This document shows positions 29,641 to 39,362 of a stretch of 64,000 nucleotides of DNA, in pieces. A program made the position numbers and the translations under genes. Location: the NCBI RefSeq assembly GCF_905163445.1, contig NC_053200.1, positions 14,632,001 to 14,696,000 on the forward strand, given 5' to 3'. The number at the start of each line of letters is the position of its first letter. The first letter of the stretch is position 1. Source of the DNA: Pararge aegeria. Its lineage: Eukaryota > Arthropoda > Insecta > Lepidoptera > Nymphalidae. The notes below the pieces were generated by a model. It saw only the letters and a list, made by a program, of their open reading frames with translations. It searched no databases and had not been told where the DNA came from.

Positions 29641-29812
29641 GAGCAGAAATTTGTCTATTAAGGTAAAAAAGTTGTCTGGAAGAGATCGCTTTAGTGATAA
29701 ACCCGCCTTTGCACGCACTAATTTATTTTCTAAGTTTCTTCTGTATTTGTGTTTAATTTTTATAAAATGCGTGTGTGCAATAAATACTTCAAACAAACAA
29801 ACAGATCGGTTT
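29641..29812 (+). mobile_element. LINE-I 3' end
   Basis: ATCGCTTTAGTGAT (29685-29698), CCCGCCTTTGCACGCAC, GTGTGTGCAATAAATACTTC and a (CAAA)n tail. Confidence 0.65.
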
Positions 29813-29874
29813 ATAATTTAGATTATTAACTCAAAACTAGTGGTTGTATAAGTAGAAATTAACTCTATAAAATT

Positions 29875-30504
29875 AAACGGTCGTAATTATCAACATCACC
29901 TCACAATAATGGAAACATATTATAGGTTTTTTTTTTCCATAAAATATAAATATAACCTAAAATGTTCATAACCATAATTCCATCTATATGTATAATAATA
30001 CATATAGATACATAATTCTATATGTATAATAATACATATAGATGGAAATAATAATTACAAACTAAAATTAATATTTATAATAAACTAGCTGTTTCCCGCG
30101 ACTTCGTCTGCGTTTGATTTTGTTTTTAAAGTATTCAGTATCGCTAAGCCTAAAATGAGTATAATAGTATTTATACCTATATAACATAAACGATCGTAAT
30201 AATCAACATCACTTCACAATAATGGAAACATATTATAGAGTTTATTTTTCCATAAAATATAAATATAACCCAAAATGTTCATAACCATAATTCCATCTAT
30301 ATGTATAATAATACATATAGATACATAATTCCACCTATATGTATAATAATACATATAGATGGAAATAATAATTACAAACTAAAATTAATATTTATAATAA
30401 ACTAGCTGTTTCCCGCGACTTCGTCTGCGTTTGATTTTGTTTTTAAAGTGTTCAGTATCGCTAAGCCTTAAATGAGTATAATAGTATTTATACCTATATA
30501 ACAT
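29875..30504. repeat. Tandem duplication, 313-bp unit
   Basis: 29875-30187 and 30188-30504 match end to end (AAACGRTCGTAAT, CAATAATGGAAACATATTAT, AAAATGTTCATAACCATAAT, ACTAGCTGTTTCCCGCGACT, TAGTATTTATACCTATATAA) with few differences. Each unit contains paired hairpins CTATATGTATAATAATACATATAG-type and a Repeat-L 5' start. Confidence 0.95.
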
Positions 30505-30519
30505 GTGAGTTGTGACTGT

Positions 30520-30625
30520 CAATTAATCACAGACAAACAATTTGCAATAAAATAAAATTGCGACTATAAAGTGCTTTTATTAGACCTACTTGAAATAAAT
30601 GAATTTTGAATTTTATAATTAAAGA
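30520..30625 (+). mobile_element. LINE-H tail
   Basis: AAAGTGCTTTTATTAGACCT, ACTTGAAATAAATGAATTTT. Terminal 3' UTR only. Confidence 0.6.
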
Positions 30626-30659
30626 TCTAAGCTATCCTATCTCTTAATTTGGACCGGAC

Positions 30660-30760
30660 TGCTCACAGTGTGCCAATTTAATTTAAAATCGGTTAAGTAG
30701 TTTAGGAGTCCATAGCGGACAAACATCGTGACAGGAGATTTATATATATTAAGATATAAG
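30660..30760 (+). mobile_element. Repeat-L-like 3' end
   Basis: AAAATCGGTTAAGTAGTTTA, AGGAGTCCATAGCGGACAAA and TTTATATATATTAAGATA. The subfamily differs in its terminus from the 12090 copy. Confidence 0.55.
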
Positions 30761-30890
30761 CCGTCTAACTGTTCACTTATGGGCATGGTACCCAAAATGC
30801 TGGCGCTATTGCCCCTTTGTATAGCAAGACTTAGCCGTTGGGCTAAATAAGCGCCAGCTCTTGGGTCACCAGACGCAAGGAACAATTATA
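30761..30890 (-). pseudogene. LINE-J C-terminal fragment
   Basis: The minus strand reads ASGDPRAGAYLAQRLSLAIQ, then RGNSASILGTMPISEQLDGL, the counterpart of the plus-strand copy at 32295-32534. A non-LTR element C-terminus by resemblance; clade not assigned. Confidence 0.65.
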
Positions 30891-30918
30891 AACACAAAAA
30901 CATATATGTATAAACGTT

Positions 30919-31318
30919 TAATAAAATCAAATTCAAAATTCATATATTTCAAGTAGGGCTAGTTTAAAAGCACTGACGGCCATTGACTTACATTGCCGAT
31001 TGGCTCAGTGGGCAGCGACCCTGCTTTCTAAGTCCGAGGCCGTGGGTTCGATTCCCACAACTGGCAAATGTTTCTATGATGAACATGAATGTTTTTCAGT
31101 GTCTGGGTGTTTATCTGTATGTTATAAGTATTTATGTATATTATTCATAAAATTATTTATCAGTTATCTTACTACCCATAACACCAGCGACGCTTAGTTT
31201 GGGGCTAGATGGCGGTGTGTGTATTGTCGTAGTATATTTATTTACTATAAAACATTAAGTCAGTCTGTTTGGACTGACACCGGTTTGGAAGGCAGATTCT
31301 ACCGAGAAGAATTATATA
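30919..31318 (-). mobile_element. LINE-H 3' UTR split by SINE-A
   Basis: 30919-30975 (AATTCAAAATTCATATATTT, CAAGTAGGGCTAG) and 31256-31318 (AAGTCAGTCTGTTTGGACTG, GGAAGGCAGATTCTACCGAG) are consecutive parts of LINE-H in reverse. Confidence 0.75.
30995..31251 (+). mobile_element. SINE-A, complete, with 5-bp TSD
   Basis: GCCGATTGGCTCAGTGGGCA and GGGTTCGATTCCCACAACTG head, ACCCATAACACCAGCGACGC, GGGGCTAGATGGCGGTGTG, TATATTTATTTAC tail. ACATT at 30990-30994 and 31252-31256. Confidence 0.85.
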
Positions 31319-31362
31319 AGTGTCTGTGATAGGCTTGTATAAATAAAAAAAAATTGAATTCA
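31319..31362 (+). mobile_element. LINE-B tail scrap
   Basis: ATAAGTGTCTGTGATAGGCT, TGTATAAATAA, TTGAATTCAAT is the last 45 bases of the GAATTT-tail LINE-B subfamily. Confidence 0.55.
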
Positions 31363-32108
31363 ATAAAGTTTGAAGAATGAGTATGGCGTTATATAGTCCA
31401 TACAAATTATGTTATGCAGAGCGATTGCCAAGACGTTTTTTGGCTAGCAATATTTTCCTCGGTAAGATACTTATTCCATAGCTGGCTTTTTTTTTAAATA
31501 TCAATATGCGTGAATATTTGTATAAAATGTTATTCACAATAACTTGTGTGTCTTGTGTAAATGTCATTTAAAAAAATATTCAGTCATTTGATATTTGAAT
31601 TTACTAAGCAAAATGTCACTGAAATAATAATAATATTATTACAATACAAATTTCGTAATAAAATAAAATAAATAAAGTTCAGCAATTCATAAACTAAAAT
31701 TTAAACAAAAAAATAATTCTAGTTATTCTAGTGAGGCGAATAAAAAAAATAAGTTTGTTTAAAGTATTTTTAATTATAAAGTTAAATTAATTACAATTTA
31801 TTTTCAATATACCACTGGCACAGTTCGAATAGGTATAGCGTCGCCTGCAAAGCGGGATTAATTAAGACTCCGATAAATGCAGCCTTATTCCAAACAGTTT
31901 TTCTCTTTCATAACCAATGCTGGAATGCGGATATTAAAAATTTTTAATATCTCTTTATATTGCTGCTGATGCTAGAGACGTATAGTAGTTATTTTTAGCG
32001 GTTGTTCCTGGAATGCTGAATCAGCTTGTACCCGTGGATTCACTCAAATTTTCAAAAAACCCTTTCTAACTACATGCCTACGTTATTGTATCTATCTTTA
32101 TACAGAAC
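31363..32108. other. Interval with a short perfect palindrome
   Basis: GATATTAAAAATTTTTAATATC (22 bp, written as GATATTAAAAA plus its complement) at 31930-31951. Otherwise AT-rich and unassigned. Confidence 0.5.
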
Positions 32109-32109
32109 T

Positions 32110-32270
32110 TTGTAGCATTGAAGAAGAAGAAGAAGAAAAGAAACACTTTATTGCACTTATAACATACATTGAAAGAGACAGTAAGAGGTATACAGTAAAC
32201 AATGTGTTTATGCAAAGGCGGCTTTATTGCTGCAAGCAATCTCTCAGAGGCAACCTATGCCAATCTATAT
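32110..32270 (-). mobile_element. LINE-I 3' end
   Basis: (GAA)n, AAACACTTTATTGCACTTAT, the stem-loop ATTGCTGCAAGCAAT at 32226-32240 next to the complement of GGCCGCC, and GAGGCAACCTATGCC. Confidence 0.75.
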
Positions 32271-32294
32271 CAATAATTTTAAAATTTATTTATA

Positions 32295-32534
32295 TTGATT
32301 TGTTTTAAAGAGAGAGAGATAGAGACTTTGGGACCGTGGGGTCCGGAGGCAAGAGCCCTTTTCAAAGAATTATCGAAAAGGGTTATCATGCACGCTCTAG
32401 GATCACCGGATCCTAGAGCGTGCAGTTACCTTGAAAAACGAATTAGTTTGGCCATCCAAAGGGGCAATGCTGCCAGCATCTTAGGAACTGGGCCTCGCTG
32501 CGGTGGTTTCGAGGACGTTTTAGATTTTATTTAG
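32295..32534 (+). pseudogene. LINE-J C-terminal fragment with internal hairpin
   Basis: Open frame of 79 codons ending at 32534: LGPWGPEARALFKELSKRV, SPDPRACSYLEKRISLAIQR, GNAASILGTGPRCGGFEDVL, DFI. The SLAIQRGNAASILGT block is shared with 30761-30890. The RT catalytic region is absent. The region coding HALGSPDPRAC forms a perfect 15-bp hairpin (32390-32423), which may be a mutation rather than ancestral sequence. The frame starts inside LINE sequence, so the annotated ATG is arbitrary. Confidence 0.75.
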
Positions 32535-32925
32535 TTTTAAATAGTTTATTTTAGGTTATATTTATAAATAATATTTTAAATTGTCATATTAAAAAAAAAA
32601 GAAATTTGTTTTATGAATAATAATTTATATTTTTATAACTTTATTAATGTACTTCAATAGTTTAGAGTTTAATATTAAAGATATTAAGATTGATTAAGTA
32701 AGTAACATATTAAATCAATGGGTTTGGTTGTGTATTGATTGATACTTCGATAGATCTGGCATCAACCTTTTCCTTTTTTATTTAAAGACAAATCATTTTA
32801 AGTAATATTCTAATTTAAATAATTAAATTCAGTTCTACACGTTTTCAAGACCTTTTAGTTAGACAAAAATCGATAAAAAAATATAATGTTTTCGCAAGCG
32901 CGTGGTCTTTTAAAGACATACGAGT
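32535..32925. other. LINE-J 3' UTR grading into unassigned DNA
   Basis: TTAGTTTTAAATAGTTTATT and TTAGGTTATATTTATAAATA recur in reverse at 46762-46870 and 55270-55340, so about 60 bases are LINE-J 3' UTR. The remainder is unassigned and AT-rich. Confidence 0.5.
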
Positions 32926-32929
32926 ACAT

Positions 32930-33310
32930 TTTTTTTTTAATCTGGGGACGAGTTATTTCTTAGTTGCGAAATCACCTTGATGGTGAGTGATAATATAAAG
33001 TTTTATTTGGACGGGATCTAGTAGTTTATATTTTATATCATTATAGTGAGACCATCTAAGTCCTTAGCTTGTCGTTTATAATATTTTATGGTATGCGAGA
33101 AACACATTCTGCAACATGCCGCCCTGTGTCCATGACCCTGAGGCGTGGATGTCTCCTCCTGTGTCTGAAATTATATCGCCAATCAAGCCTTTTAGACCGC
33201 CACAGCATTGCAACACTTCTGCTTGGTAGCAGAAATAAGCACGGCAGTAGTATTTCCCCGGAGGAGCTGGTTCAAAAAGCTCTACTTCTACTAAAACTAA
33301 GTAACCCACT
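32930..33310 (+). mobile_element. Repeat-O, long copy
   Basis: Near the start CACCTTGATGGTGAGTGATA, then ACACATTCTGCAACATGCCG, CCCTGTGTCCATGACCCTGA, GGTAGCAGAAATAAGCACGG. 33076-33408 minus and 33069-33326 plus frames are shadows of it. Confidence 0.65.
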
Positions 33311-33377
33311 TGTAATCGACTCTTAGGGGCCAACCAAACATATTTTAAACCTATAAATATACTCCCATTGAAAATAA

Positions 33378-33636
33378 ATAAATAAATAAATATAGTACGA
33401 CAATACACACATCGCCATCTAGCCCCAAAGTAAGCGTAGCTTGTGTTATGTATACTAAGACGCCTGATGAATATTTTTATGAATTATTTACATAAATACT
33501 TAGAAAATACATATAAACACCCAGACACTGAAAAACATTCATGCTCATCACACAAACATTTTCCAGTAGTGGGAATCGAACCAACAGCCTTGGGCTCAGA
33601 AAGCAGGGTCGCTGCAAACTGCGCCAATCGGCCGTC
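33378..33636 (-). mobile_element. SINE-A, complete
   Basis: (AAAT)n tail complement, ACACATCGCCATCTAGCCCC, GTAAGCGTAGCTTGTGTTAT, CACCCAGACACTGAAAAACA, GGGAATCGAACCAACAGCC, GCCAATCGGC. One B-box base is changed. Confidence 0.85.
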
Positions 33637-33769
33637 TAGAATAAGACAGTCGAAGTCACTGAGCACAATTAAAAATGCTGTTAAGGCTCATTATCTAACT
33701 CAATAAAGACGACTTTTATTTTCTTATTTACACTAACTCATATTTAAATATTGATGGTATGCTAAAGTA

Positions 33770-34003
33770 TGTATAAGTTTATTTATTTTTATAAATTTAA
33801 AATGCATATAAAAATTTTCGGAATTGACAGGATTCGAACCAGCGACTCTCGGGCAATCGCGGCCTGAGCGCCAATTAAGCTACGGCTCTCCTACCGTCGC
33901 TGCCGAAAATTAGTATATGCCTTTCACATCAGTCTTATAGCGACTGTATTTATAAAATTGATAATTCCTCCAAGTGTAGGTAAAAACACTAATAAAATAT
34001 TAT
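33770..34003 (-). mobile_element. SINE-M, reverse copy
   Basis: ATGCATATAAAAATTTTCGG, AATTGACAGGATTCGAACCA (B-box complement), ATTAAGCTACGGCTCTCC, ATATGCCTTTCACATCAG, CAAGTGTAGGTAAAAACACT. An uninterrupted counterpart of 1320-1770. Confidence 0.8.
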
Positions 34004-34320
34004 AAAAATATATTTATTTTTTATATGTATCATAACATTGTTGTATTTGTGTAGTCTGGTTTATGTATTAGTATGTATGTAATAAACAGTGTACCCCACC
34101 TTTACGTTTTTCTTTTTAGTTTTCCTAATCCTAAGATTGCCTGGCAGAGATTTGTAGCTTATCGCTTTTTAGCGATAAGGGCGCCATATTTATCCAAAAA
34201 AAAAAGAACTAACACTTCAAGAATGTAGTACATGCAGTACATTCTTGAATGGTTTTTTTTTTTTCTGTTTTTCTGAATTATGTGGTGTAAAAAAAAGTAT
34301 AAATAAATAAATAAAATAAA
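34004..34320 (+). mobile_element. LINE-I 3' end with a foldback inside
   Basis: ACCCCACCTTTACG, AAGATTGCCTGGCAGAGATT, ATCGCTTTTTAGCGAT (34161-34176) and GCGCC, then at 34262-34320 the terminal TGAATTATGTGGTGTA and ATAAATAAATA. A 67-bp foldback at 34197-34263 separates them. Confidence 0.75.
34197..34263. repeat. A-tract/T-tract foldback with hairpin core
   Basis: An A10 run, then TTCAAGAATGTAGTACATG and CAGTACATTCTTGAA (34216-34249), then a T-run. The whole segment folds on itself and interrupts LINE-I. Confidence 0.8.
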
Positions 34321-34323
34321 AAA

Positions 34324-34546
34324 GTAGTACCTAGTTTCAAGTCATTGTATTACTATCACAATTTCCTGTACGAGGCTTGAACTATTCATTTCCAACCGGA
34401 ACTCTAGTAGCATCAATCACGTCCAAATGCTGTCAGATTGACGTAATAATCACTGGGTGCGATCTAACAATGGTGGATGGGTGAGTTAGTTAGCTCTCTG
34501 TTCATTACAGCGGCAAGTAGTGCTGTGGAAACAGAATAGCGAGTTT
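34324..34546. repeat. Dispersed duplication, copy 1
   Basis: CCGGAACTCTAGTAGCATCA, ACTGGGTGCGATCTAACAAT, GGATGGGTGAGTTAGTTAGC and GTGCTGTGGAAACAGAATAG recur in the same order at 36486-36716. Not assigned to a known family. Confidence 0.85.
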
Positions 34547-35049
34547 CAGTTGCAGTGCCCATGTTGTACGCATATTGTGTAAATCATAATATGGATCTAT
34601 GTTAAAAACCACTATTAATATATTTCTGTAAATTAAAATTTAAGAAACCCTCGATTTCCAATTAAAAACTAAGGGGGTCTAAGTGGCTCGTACCAACTAG
34701 CCTCCCAAATTGACAACCACACCTGCCCGTGGTACACCCTGCCGTCAAACAGGCGAGGCCCTGGCGACCGGCAAGTGGCGGTATAACCACTTCGGAATGG
34801 CTTGGCTGAAAAAATTACACAGATCGGTGTCGGGCAGCAGCGACACCTGTGCGACTTAGTTACTGATACTAAGATCAGATAACTTTGTAATAAAAAGTAT
34901 AAAAATTGATAAATAGTTTACATTATTCTATAAGTACTAGACAAACCCTTCCATTTGGTACCCATATTGAGCGATTTGTGACAATTAAAATGTTATTAGC
35001 CATTTTGAGGTGGCGGCCATCTTGTACCGATTTTCATGAAACAAATGTG
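34547..35049. other. GC-rich unclassified block
   Basis: 34676-34870 is strikingly GC-rich (CACACCTGCCCGTGGTACAC, GGCGAGGCCCTGGCGACCGG, GTGTCGGGCAGCAGCGACAC) and looks transposon-derived, but I cannot name it and see no intact frame. Confidence 0.4.
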
Positions 35050-35087
35050 GCGGTCTCCACATTACCAAACTAGATGGCGCCACAAAG
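35050..35087. repeat. Short repeat shared with 54532-54569
   Basis: GGTCTCCACATTACCAAAC then TAGATGGCGCCACAAAG; the second copy differs at a few bases. Confidence 0.7.
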
Positions 35088-35351
35088 TAAGTGCATCACG
35101 CTAGCCATGTGTTCTATAATGACCTATATAACTTCCAAAGACGAATTGCACATCGGTCCCCGAGCACAAGATCTTTCCTATGAGTTAGATTGAGCACATC
35201 ACCATAGCTTCCGTAGATTGGTGACTCCGACTTGATCATAGCAGCACCGCAAAGCTGAATGATAAAATGTGTTTAGTTATAGAGACCGCCACACTAAGAA
35301 CACTCCGGGCTAATTCACTTATCAAAGAATAAATAACAAATTTTAAATCGG

Positions 35352-35930
35352 GTCATCCTTTCAAAATTCAAAAAATTCAAAATTCAATTATTTCAAGTAG
35401 GCCTAATATAAGCACTTTTGAAACGTCAAGTCTGTCTGTTTGTAGTGATTCTACCACCGGTTCGGAAGGCAGATTCTACCGAGAAGAAGCCGGCAAGAAA
35501 CTCAGCAGTTGCTCTTTTCCAACATCAACAATTTACATTTTGCATTTTAACATTCATTTTTCTATCTTGTGAGAGCTGAAAGCGGAGCCGGATGCTTCCA
35601 AGCAACCTTGTCATTAAAAAAATCATCAATTGTATAGTAACCTCGCTGTAATAAATGTGTTTTAACAAATTCTTTAAACTTGTGCATTGGCAGGTCCAAA
35701 ATCACCTTAGGAATCATATTATAAAAGCGTATACTCAATCCCACAAATGATCCCTGTACCTTACGCAGACGATATGCAGATGACACTAATTTATGACCAT
35801 TTCTTGTAAGTCGACTGTTTATGTCCACTTTTTGTTTATAAAGACTAATATGTTGTCTTACAAATACTATATAGTTATAAATATATTGTGAAGCTACAGT
35901 AAGTATGCCTATCCATCCGTTTCGGTTATC
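35352..35930 (-). mobile_element. LINE-H 3' end, best copy
   Basis: On the plus strand: TTCAAAATTCAATTATTTCA, CGTCAAGTCTGTCTGTTTGT, CCACCGGTTCGGAAGGCAGA, GCCGGCAAGAAACTCAGCAG, then coding sequence. 5'-truncated where it meets the RTE tail at 35931. Confidence 0.85.
35562..35925 (-). pseudogene. LINE-H reverse-transcriptase C-terminus
   Basis: The minus frame reads ILTVASQYIYNYIVFVRQHI, RLTRNGHKLVSSAYRLRKVQ, GSFVGLSIRFYNMIPKVILD, KFKEFVKTHLLQRGYYTIDD, FFNDKVAWKHP. This is the tail beyond the thumb of a jockey/CR1-group RT. The upstream ATG and MMMM run come from the CATCATCAT tail of the neighbouring RTE, so the 136-codon frame is a two-element fusion. Confidence 0.85.
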
Positions 35931-36335
35931 CATCATCATCATGTCAACCAATCGACGTCCACTGCTGGACATAGTATTTTACTTGACTCGCCTAATGTCA
36001 TCTGTCCACCTCGTTGGGGGCCAACCTACGCTGCGCTTACCGGTGCGGGGTCGCCATTCCAGCACCTTAAGACCCCAACGTCCATCGGTTCTCCGAGTTA
36101 TGTGCCCTGCCCATTGCAACTTCAGCTTCGCGCCTAGCTGAGCTATGTCGGTAACTCTAGTTCTTCTACGGATCTCCTCATTTCTGATTTCATCACGTAG
36201 ATACTCCTAGCATAGCTCTCTCCATCGCCCGCTGAGTGACTCTAAGCCTTCTTATGATGCCCATAGTAAGCGACCATGGTTCTGTGGAAACCTGGGCTGT
36301 GTTAAGGTCACTGCAGAGATGCCGAATTGACTACC
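35931..36335 (-). pseudogene. RTE-clade LINE C-terminus
   Basis: Complement of TCATCATCATCATGTCAACC (3' tail with TGA stop at 35944-35946), CACTGCTGGACATAG, GGGGTCGCCATTCCAGC, CAACGTCCATCGGTTCTCCG, CATAGCTCTCTCCATCGCCC. Encodes the region DGRWGLKVLEWRP-like in broken frames. Compare 43727-44112. Confidence 0.8.
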
Positions 36336-36485
36336 GGTACATCGAAGTTTTGAAGTGTTTCGGTTAGTACGATGCTATAAACATACACACACAACCTCTC
36401 ATCTCATAGCAAACCATTTACATAAGTACGTTTTCAATCTACTTTCAAAGGCTCATCGAACAGTTAAATACAAAAAAAAAACACA

Positions 36486-36716
36486 TAGTACTTCAAACTA
36501 TCGCATTACAATCCCAATTTCCTGTACAAGGCTTGAAATATTCATTTACAACCGGAACTCTAGTAGCATCAATCACGTACAACTGCTGTCGGATTGACGT
36601 AACAATCACTGGGTGCGATCTAACACTGGCGGATGGGTGAGTTAGTTAGCTTTCTGTTCTAATTACAGCGGCAAGTAGATAGGAAGTAGTGCTGTGGAAA
36701 CAGAATAGCGAGTTTT
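36486..36716. repeat. Dispersed duplication, copy 2
   Basis: Colinear with 34324-34546, direct orientation, start-to-start distance about 2.16 kb. It differs by a 12-base internal duplication (GTAGATAGGAAGTAG at about 36675). Confidence 0.85.
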
Positions 36717-36954
36717 AGAACTAAATTCCGCCCGAGGTTTGTTCGTGCCTAGAATTCAATGTTTATGCATAGGTTTAAAATTTTAATGAAACTTCTAGTT
36801 TCAGCGCGTGATTTGGTCTGTGTGGAAATTCTGTTTTCGTAGATACTTACGGACCTCTCTGACGGAGTTTTGAGTGCTGTGGTCTTATGCGTGGAGGTCT
36901 CGAATTCGTACCAAAATTAGGAATTTACTTTCTGCATTTTTCTCATTCTGGTCT
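36717..36954. other. Unassigned DNA
   Basis: Not covered by any family I recognise. Confidence 0.4.
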
Positions 36955-37175
36955 GATAGACCACCCTAATGACAATTTGAGATGGTGATAACAAAAACGA
37001 ATACCCGGCTAAGTTTGATTGTGGGTTTGTTCTTAAACCATGCCCGTTATGAAACCTTGTAGCCTTATTTTTAAGTTTACGAATATGGTTGTCGAAACCA
37101 TCTCACTAATATGAACACATTATTCTTGATCGGTAGGTACGCATCATAAGTGCCATTTTTTACTTTGACTTTGAC
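36955..37175 (+). mobile_element. LINE-B 3' UTR
   Basis: GAGATGGTGATAAC, TACCCGGCTAAGTTTG, TATGGTTGTCGAAACCATCT, and a weak GACTTTGACC tail. Coding portion absent. Confidence 0.75.
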
Positions 37176-37257
37176 CTTGATGTTAGAGTATCATCGTAAG
37201 AATTCAGGTACGATGCCGCGAAGGAACCTATGAAGGATATAACTGGCATAGTCCTAA

Positions 37258-37410
37258 AAGCTGCATCATCTGTTAACACCAGATCAGATTAAAGTCAAGG
37301 GCTGTGATAAAAAAGTCAGTATTAGAAGGTGATAACAAAAGGAATACCCGCGCTGAGTTGGTTGAAGGAGATTTTCTTGCTCTACAACCAACCAAATTAT
37401 TATAACTGAG
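37258..37410 (+). mobile_element. SINE-D tail and LINE-B scrap
   Basis: AGCTGCATCATCTGTTAACA, AAGTCAAGGGCTGTG (SINE-D), then AAGGTGATAACAAAAGGAAT, ACCCGCGCTGAGTTGGTTG (LINE-B). Confidence 0.5.
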
Positions 37411-37740
37411 GGCGTTATTGAAATCGCAGTTGTAGGCCATTATGAAAAAGAAGACAGGAAACGATACCGCGGTACAATGTGGTGGTGAGTTCATAGCACA
37501 CAGGAAACGATCGCCCACGAATCTGAAACTACACTACTGAGACTTGAGTACTAATAATTTCCACCACATCTGTTACTACTAAATAGCAGTCTATGTGAGT
37601 TGTTTTATTCCACCATAACTTCTAATTGTAAGGAAAAATCTAGAATCTAGGTTTTTGGTGAGGTTTTTAGCTACATCCCGTGTGACACTGACTATAACTT
37701 ACTACTTATTGTAAGAAGTTGGACGTGTCGGCTGTATTCG
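37411..37740. other. Interval without recognised element
   Basis: Nothing recognised. Confidence 0.4.
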
Positions 37741-37744
37741 TGTC

Positions 37745-38245
37745 GATATATAAAGTCATTAAGGGATAAATTTAAAGAAGTTAAAATAATGACGGTGCAT
37801 AGTCAGTACATATTTAAAAAATATAACAAAATTTAAAAAGAAAATACTGTAACGGACTGTAATGAAATTAATATTAGGAGTAAAAATAAACTCGTTGTGC
37901 AGTTTACTAGGCTACACAGGTAAGGTTTATATAAAAAGTAAGCTTACAGAAAAATCCTACTATAATATTAAGGATTACTTGAACGATAAAAAAGCTTGGG
38001 TGTGAATTGCTCTAGCTTAATATAAATAAACTGTAAGATGGTGATAACAAAAAAAAATACCCGGCTAAGTTTGCTGTGGGCTCTTCTTAGACCAGGGTGC
38101 GTTTGGAAACCTCGTAGCTTTAGGTTTAAGTTGGCGTACGAAGTTATCACCATCCCCTTACAATTATGTAAACATATATGTATCAACGCTTCATAAGTGC
38201 CTGTGATAGGCCTACATGAATAAAGAAATTTTGAATTTGAATTTA
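37745..38245 (+). pseudogene. LINE-B 3' end with internal deletion
   Basis: LRDKFKEVKIMTVHSQYIF-like codons at 37758-37815, then INIRSKNKLVVQFTRLHR, a jump (about 85 bases missing relative to 25260-25345), then KSKLTEKSYYNIKDYLNDKK and stop near 38004. 3' UTR with GATGGTGATAAC and GTTATCACCATC arms and a GAATTTGAATTT tail. Confidence 0.85.
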
Positions 38246-38943
38246 TTACGTCATTTTCCAGAGTAAGAGTTCTCATATTCGCAATTAATTTATATTATTA
38301 CATGATTGTTAATTCAGTCATAATACAAGTAGATAGTAATAGGGTAAAGCCCCCCAATTAAAATTCAAATTAAGAAGTCCAAAGTTAAACAGCCCCTGTC
38401 TGGTAGACTTCTAGCTGGGAATCAAAATTAGATTCGTAACTTGAAGGGTGACGAGTTAATTTTACTCGATGCTTAGCGATGAGTTATTTCAACCTAATTC
38501 TTAGAACAAGTCTAAATCGTATAAAGCGCTTTTCTGAATTTCATTATGGTTACAGATAACGTATTCAAAGTTGTCCTCTTTTTAATGAAACCTACATTTC
38601 TTATTGGCAAATTAAATGATTTATAAAACTGGATACATTTTTGAATGATTTATTATTTTTGTCTTTATTTTTGTTTGTCTCGTCCGTCATGTTGGATAAT
38701 GTTACGACGTCATTTCGTTAACAACTTGCAAAATGCCTAGACTTAGCTCATGCATGCAGCGCTAAGTATAGGTTATATAAAACATTGTATAGAAAAGTTT
38801 TAGAGAATAAAAAAGCCCGTAAAACGACCACAGCGACAAATGTCTATATTATCATGCAAACATTTGTATGTACGCTTCTTAAGTGCCTTTTATACAACAA
38901 TTTTAAATGATATAAACAAAATTTGACTTTCATTTTAATATAC
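38246..38943. other. Interval without recognised element
   Basis: A 25-base LINE-C-like scrap (TCATTTTCCAGAGTAAGA) starts it; the rest is unassigned. Confidence 0.4.
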
Positions 38944-39088
38944 TACCAATCCACACTAGGTCAGCGTGGACTACGGACTTAACCCCCCCTCCGCTTTCAT
39001 CTCTAATAAGATAGAAAATGAATTTCAAAATGTAAAATGTAAATTGTTGGTTTTGAAAAAGAGCAACTGCTGAGTTTCTTGCCGGCTT
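38944..39088 (+). mobile_element. SINE-E scrap then LINE-H 3' UTR
   Basis: ACCAATCCACACTAGGTCAG, CGTGGACTACGGACTTAACC (SINE-E); then TGTAAAATGTAAATTGTTGG and AAGAGCAACTGCTGAGTTTC (LINE-H). Confidence 0.6.
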
Positions 39089-39104
39089 CAAAAAATTAAA
39101 TAAA

Positions 39105-39268
39105 TAATAAAGTATTTATGAATAAATACTTATAATACACAGATAAACACTCAGACACTGGAAAACTTTCATGTTCATCACACAAACATGTTCCAGTTGT
39201 GGGAATCGAACCCACGGCCATGGCCTCAGAAAGCATGGTCGCTGCCCACTGCGCTAGTCGGCCGTACA
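39105..39268 (-). mobile_element. SINE-A, partial with intact promoter end
   Basis: ACACTCAGACACTGGAAAAC, TTGTGGGAATCGAACCCACG, GCGCTAGTCGGCC. The 3' body is deleted. Confidence 0.8.
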
Positions 39269-39362
39269 AAAATTTAAAATTAAATAAGTAAATTTAGAAT
39301 CCATTTAAAATTGTATGTACACCGTTGTAAGGAACAATAAAGCTATTATTATTATTATTATC
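39269..39362 (+). mobile_element. Retroelement tail with (ATT)n
   Basis: GTACACCGTTGTAAGGAACA, ATAAAGCTATTATTATTATT is a LINE-type terminus with a microsatellite tail; body not recognised. Confidence 0.45.

Noticed and set aside
35562..35972. 136-codon minus-strand ORF as a host gene
   Set aside because: Its N-terminal codons, including the MMMM run, come from an RTE (CAT)n tail, and the rest is the LINE-H reverse-transcriptase end.
37915..37930. Exon-intron boundary at CACAGGTAAGG
   Set aside because: The junction is an internal deletion in a LINE-B copy; the flanking codons belong to the same RT frame.
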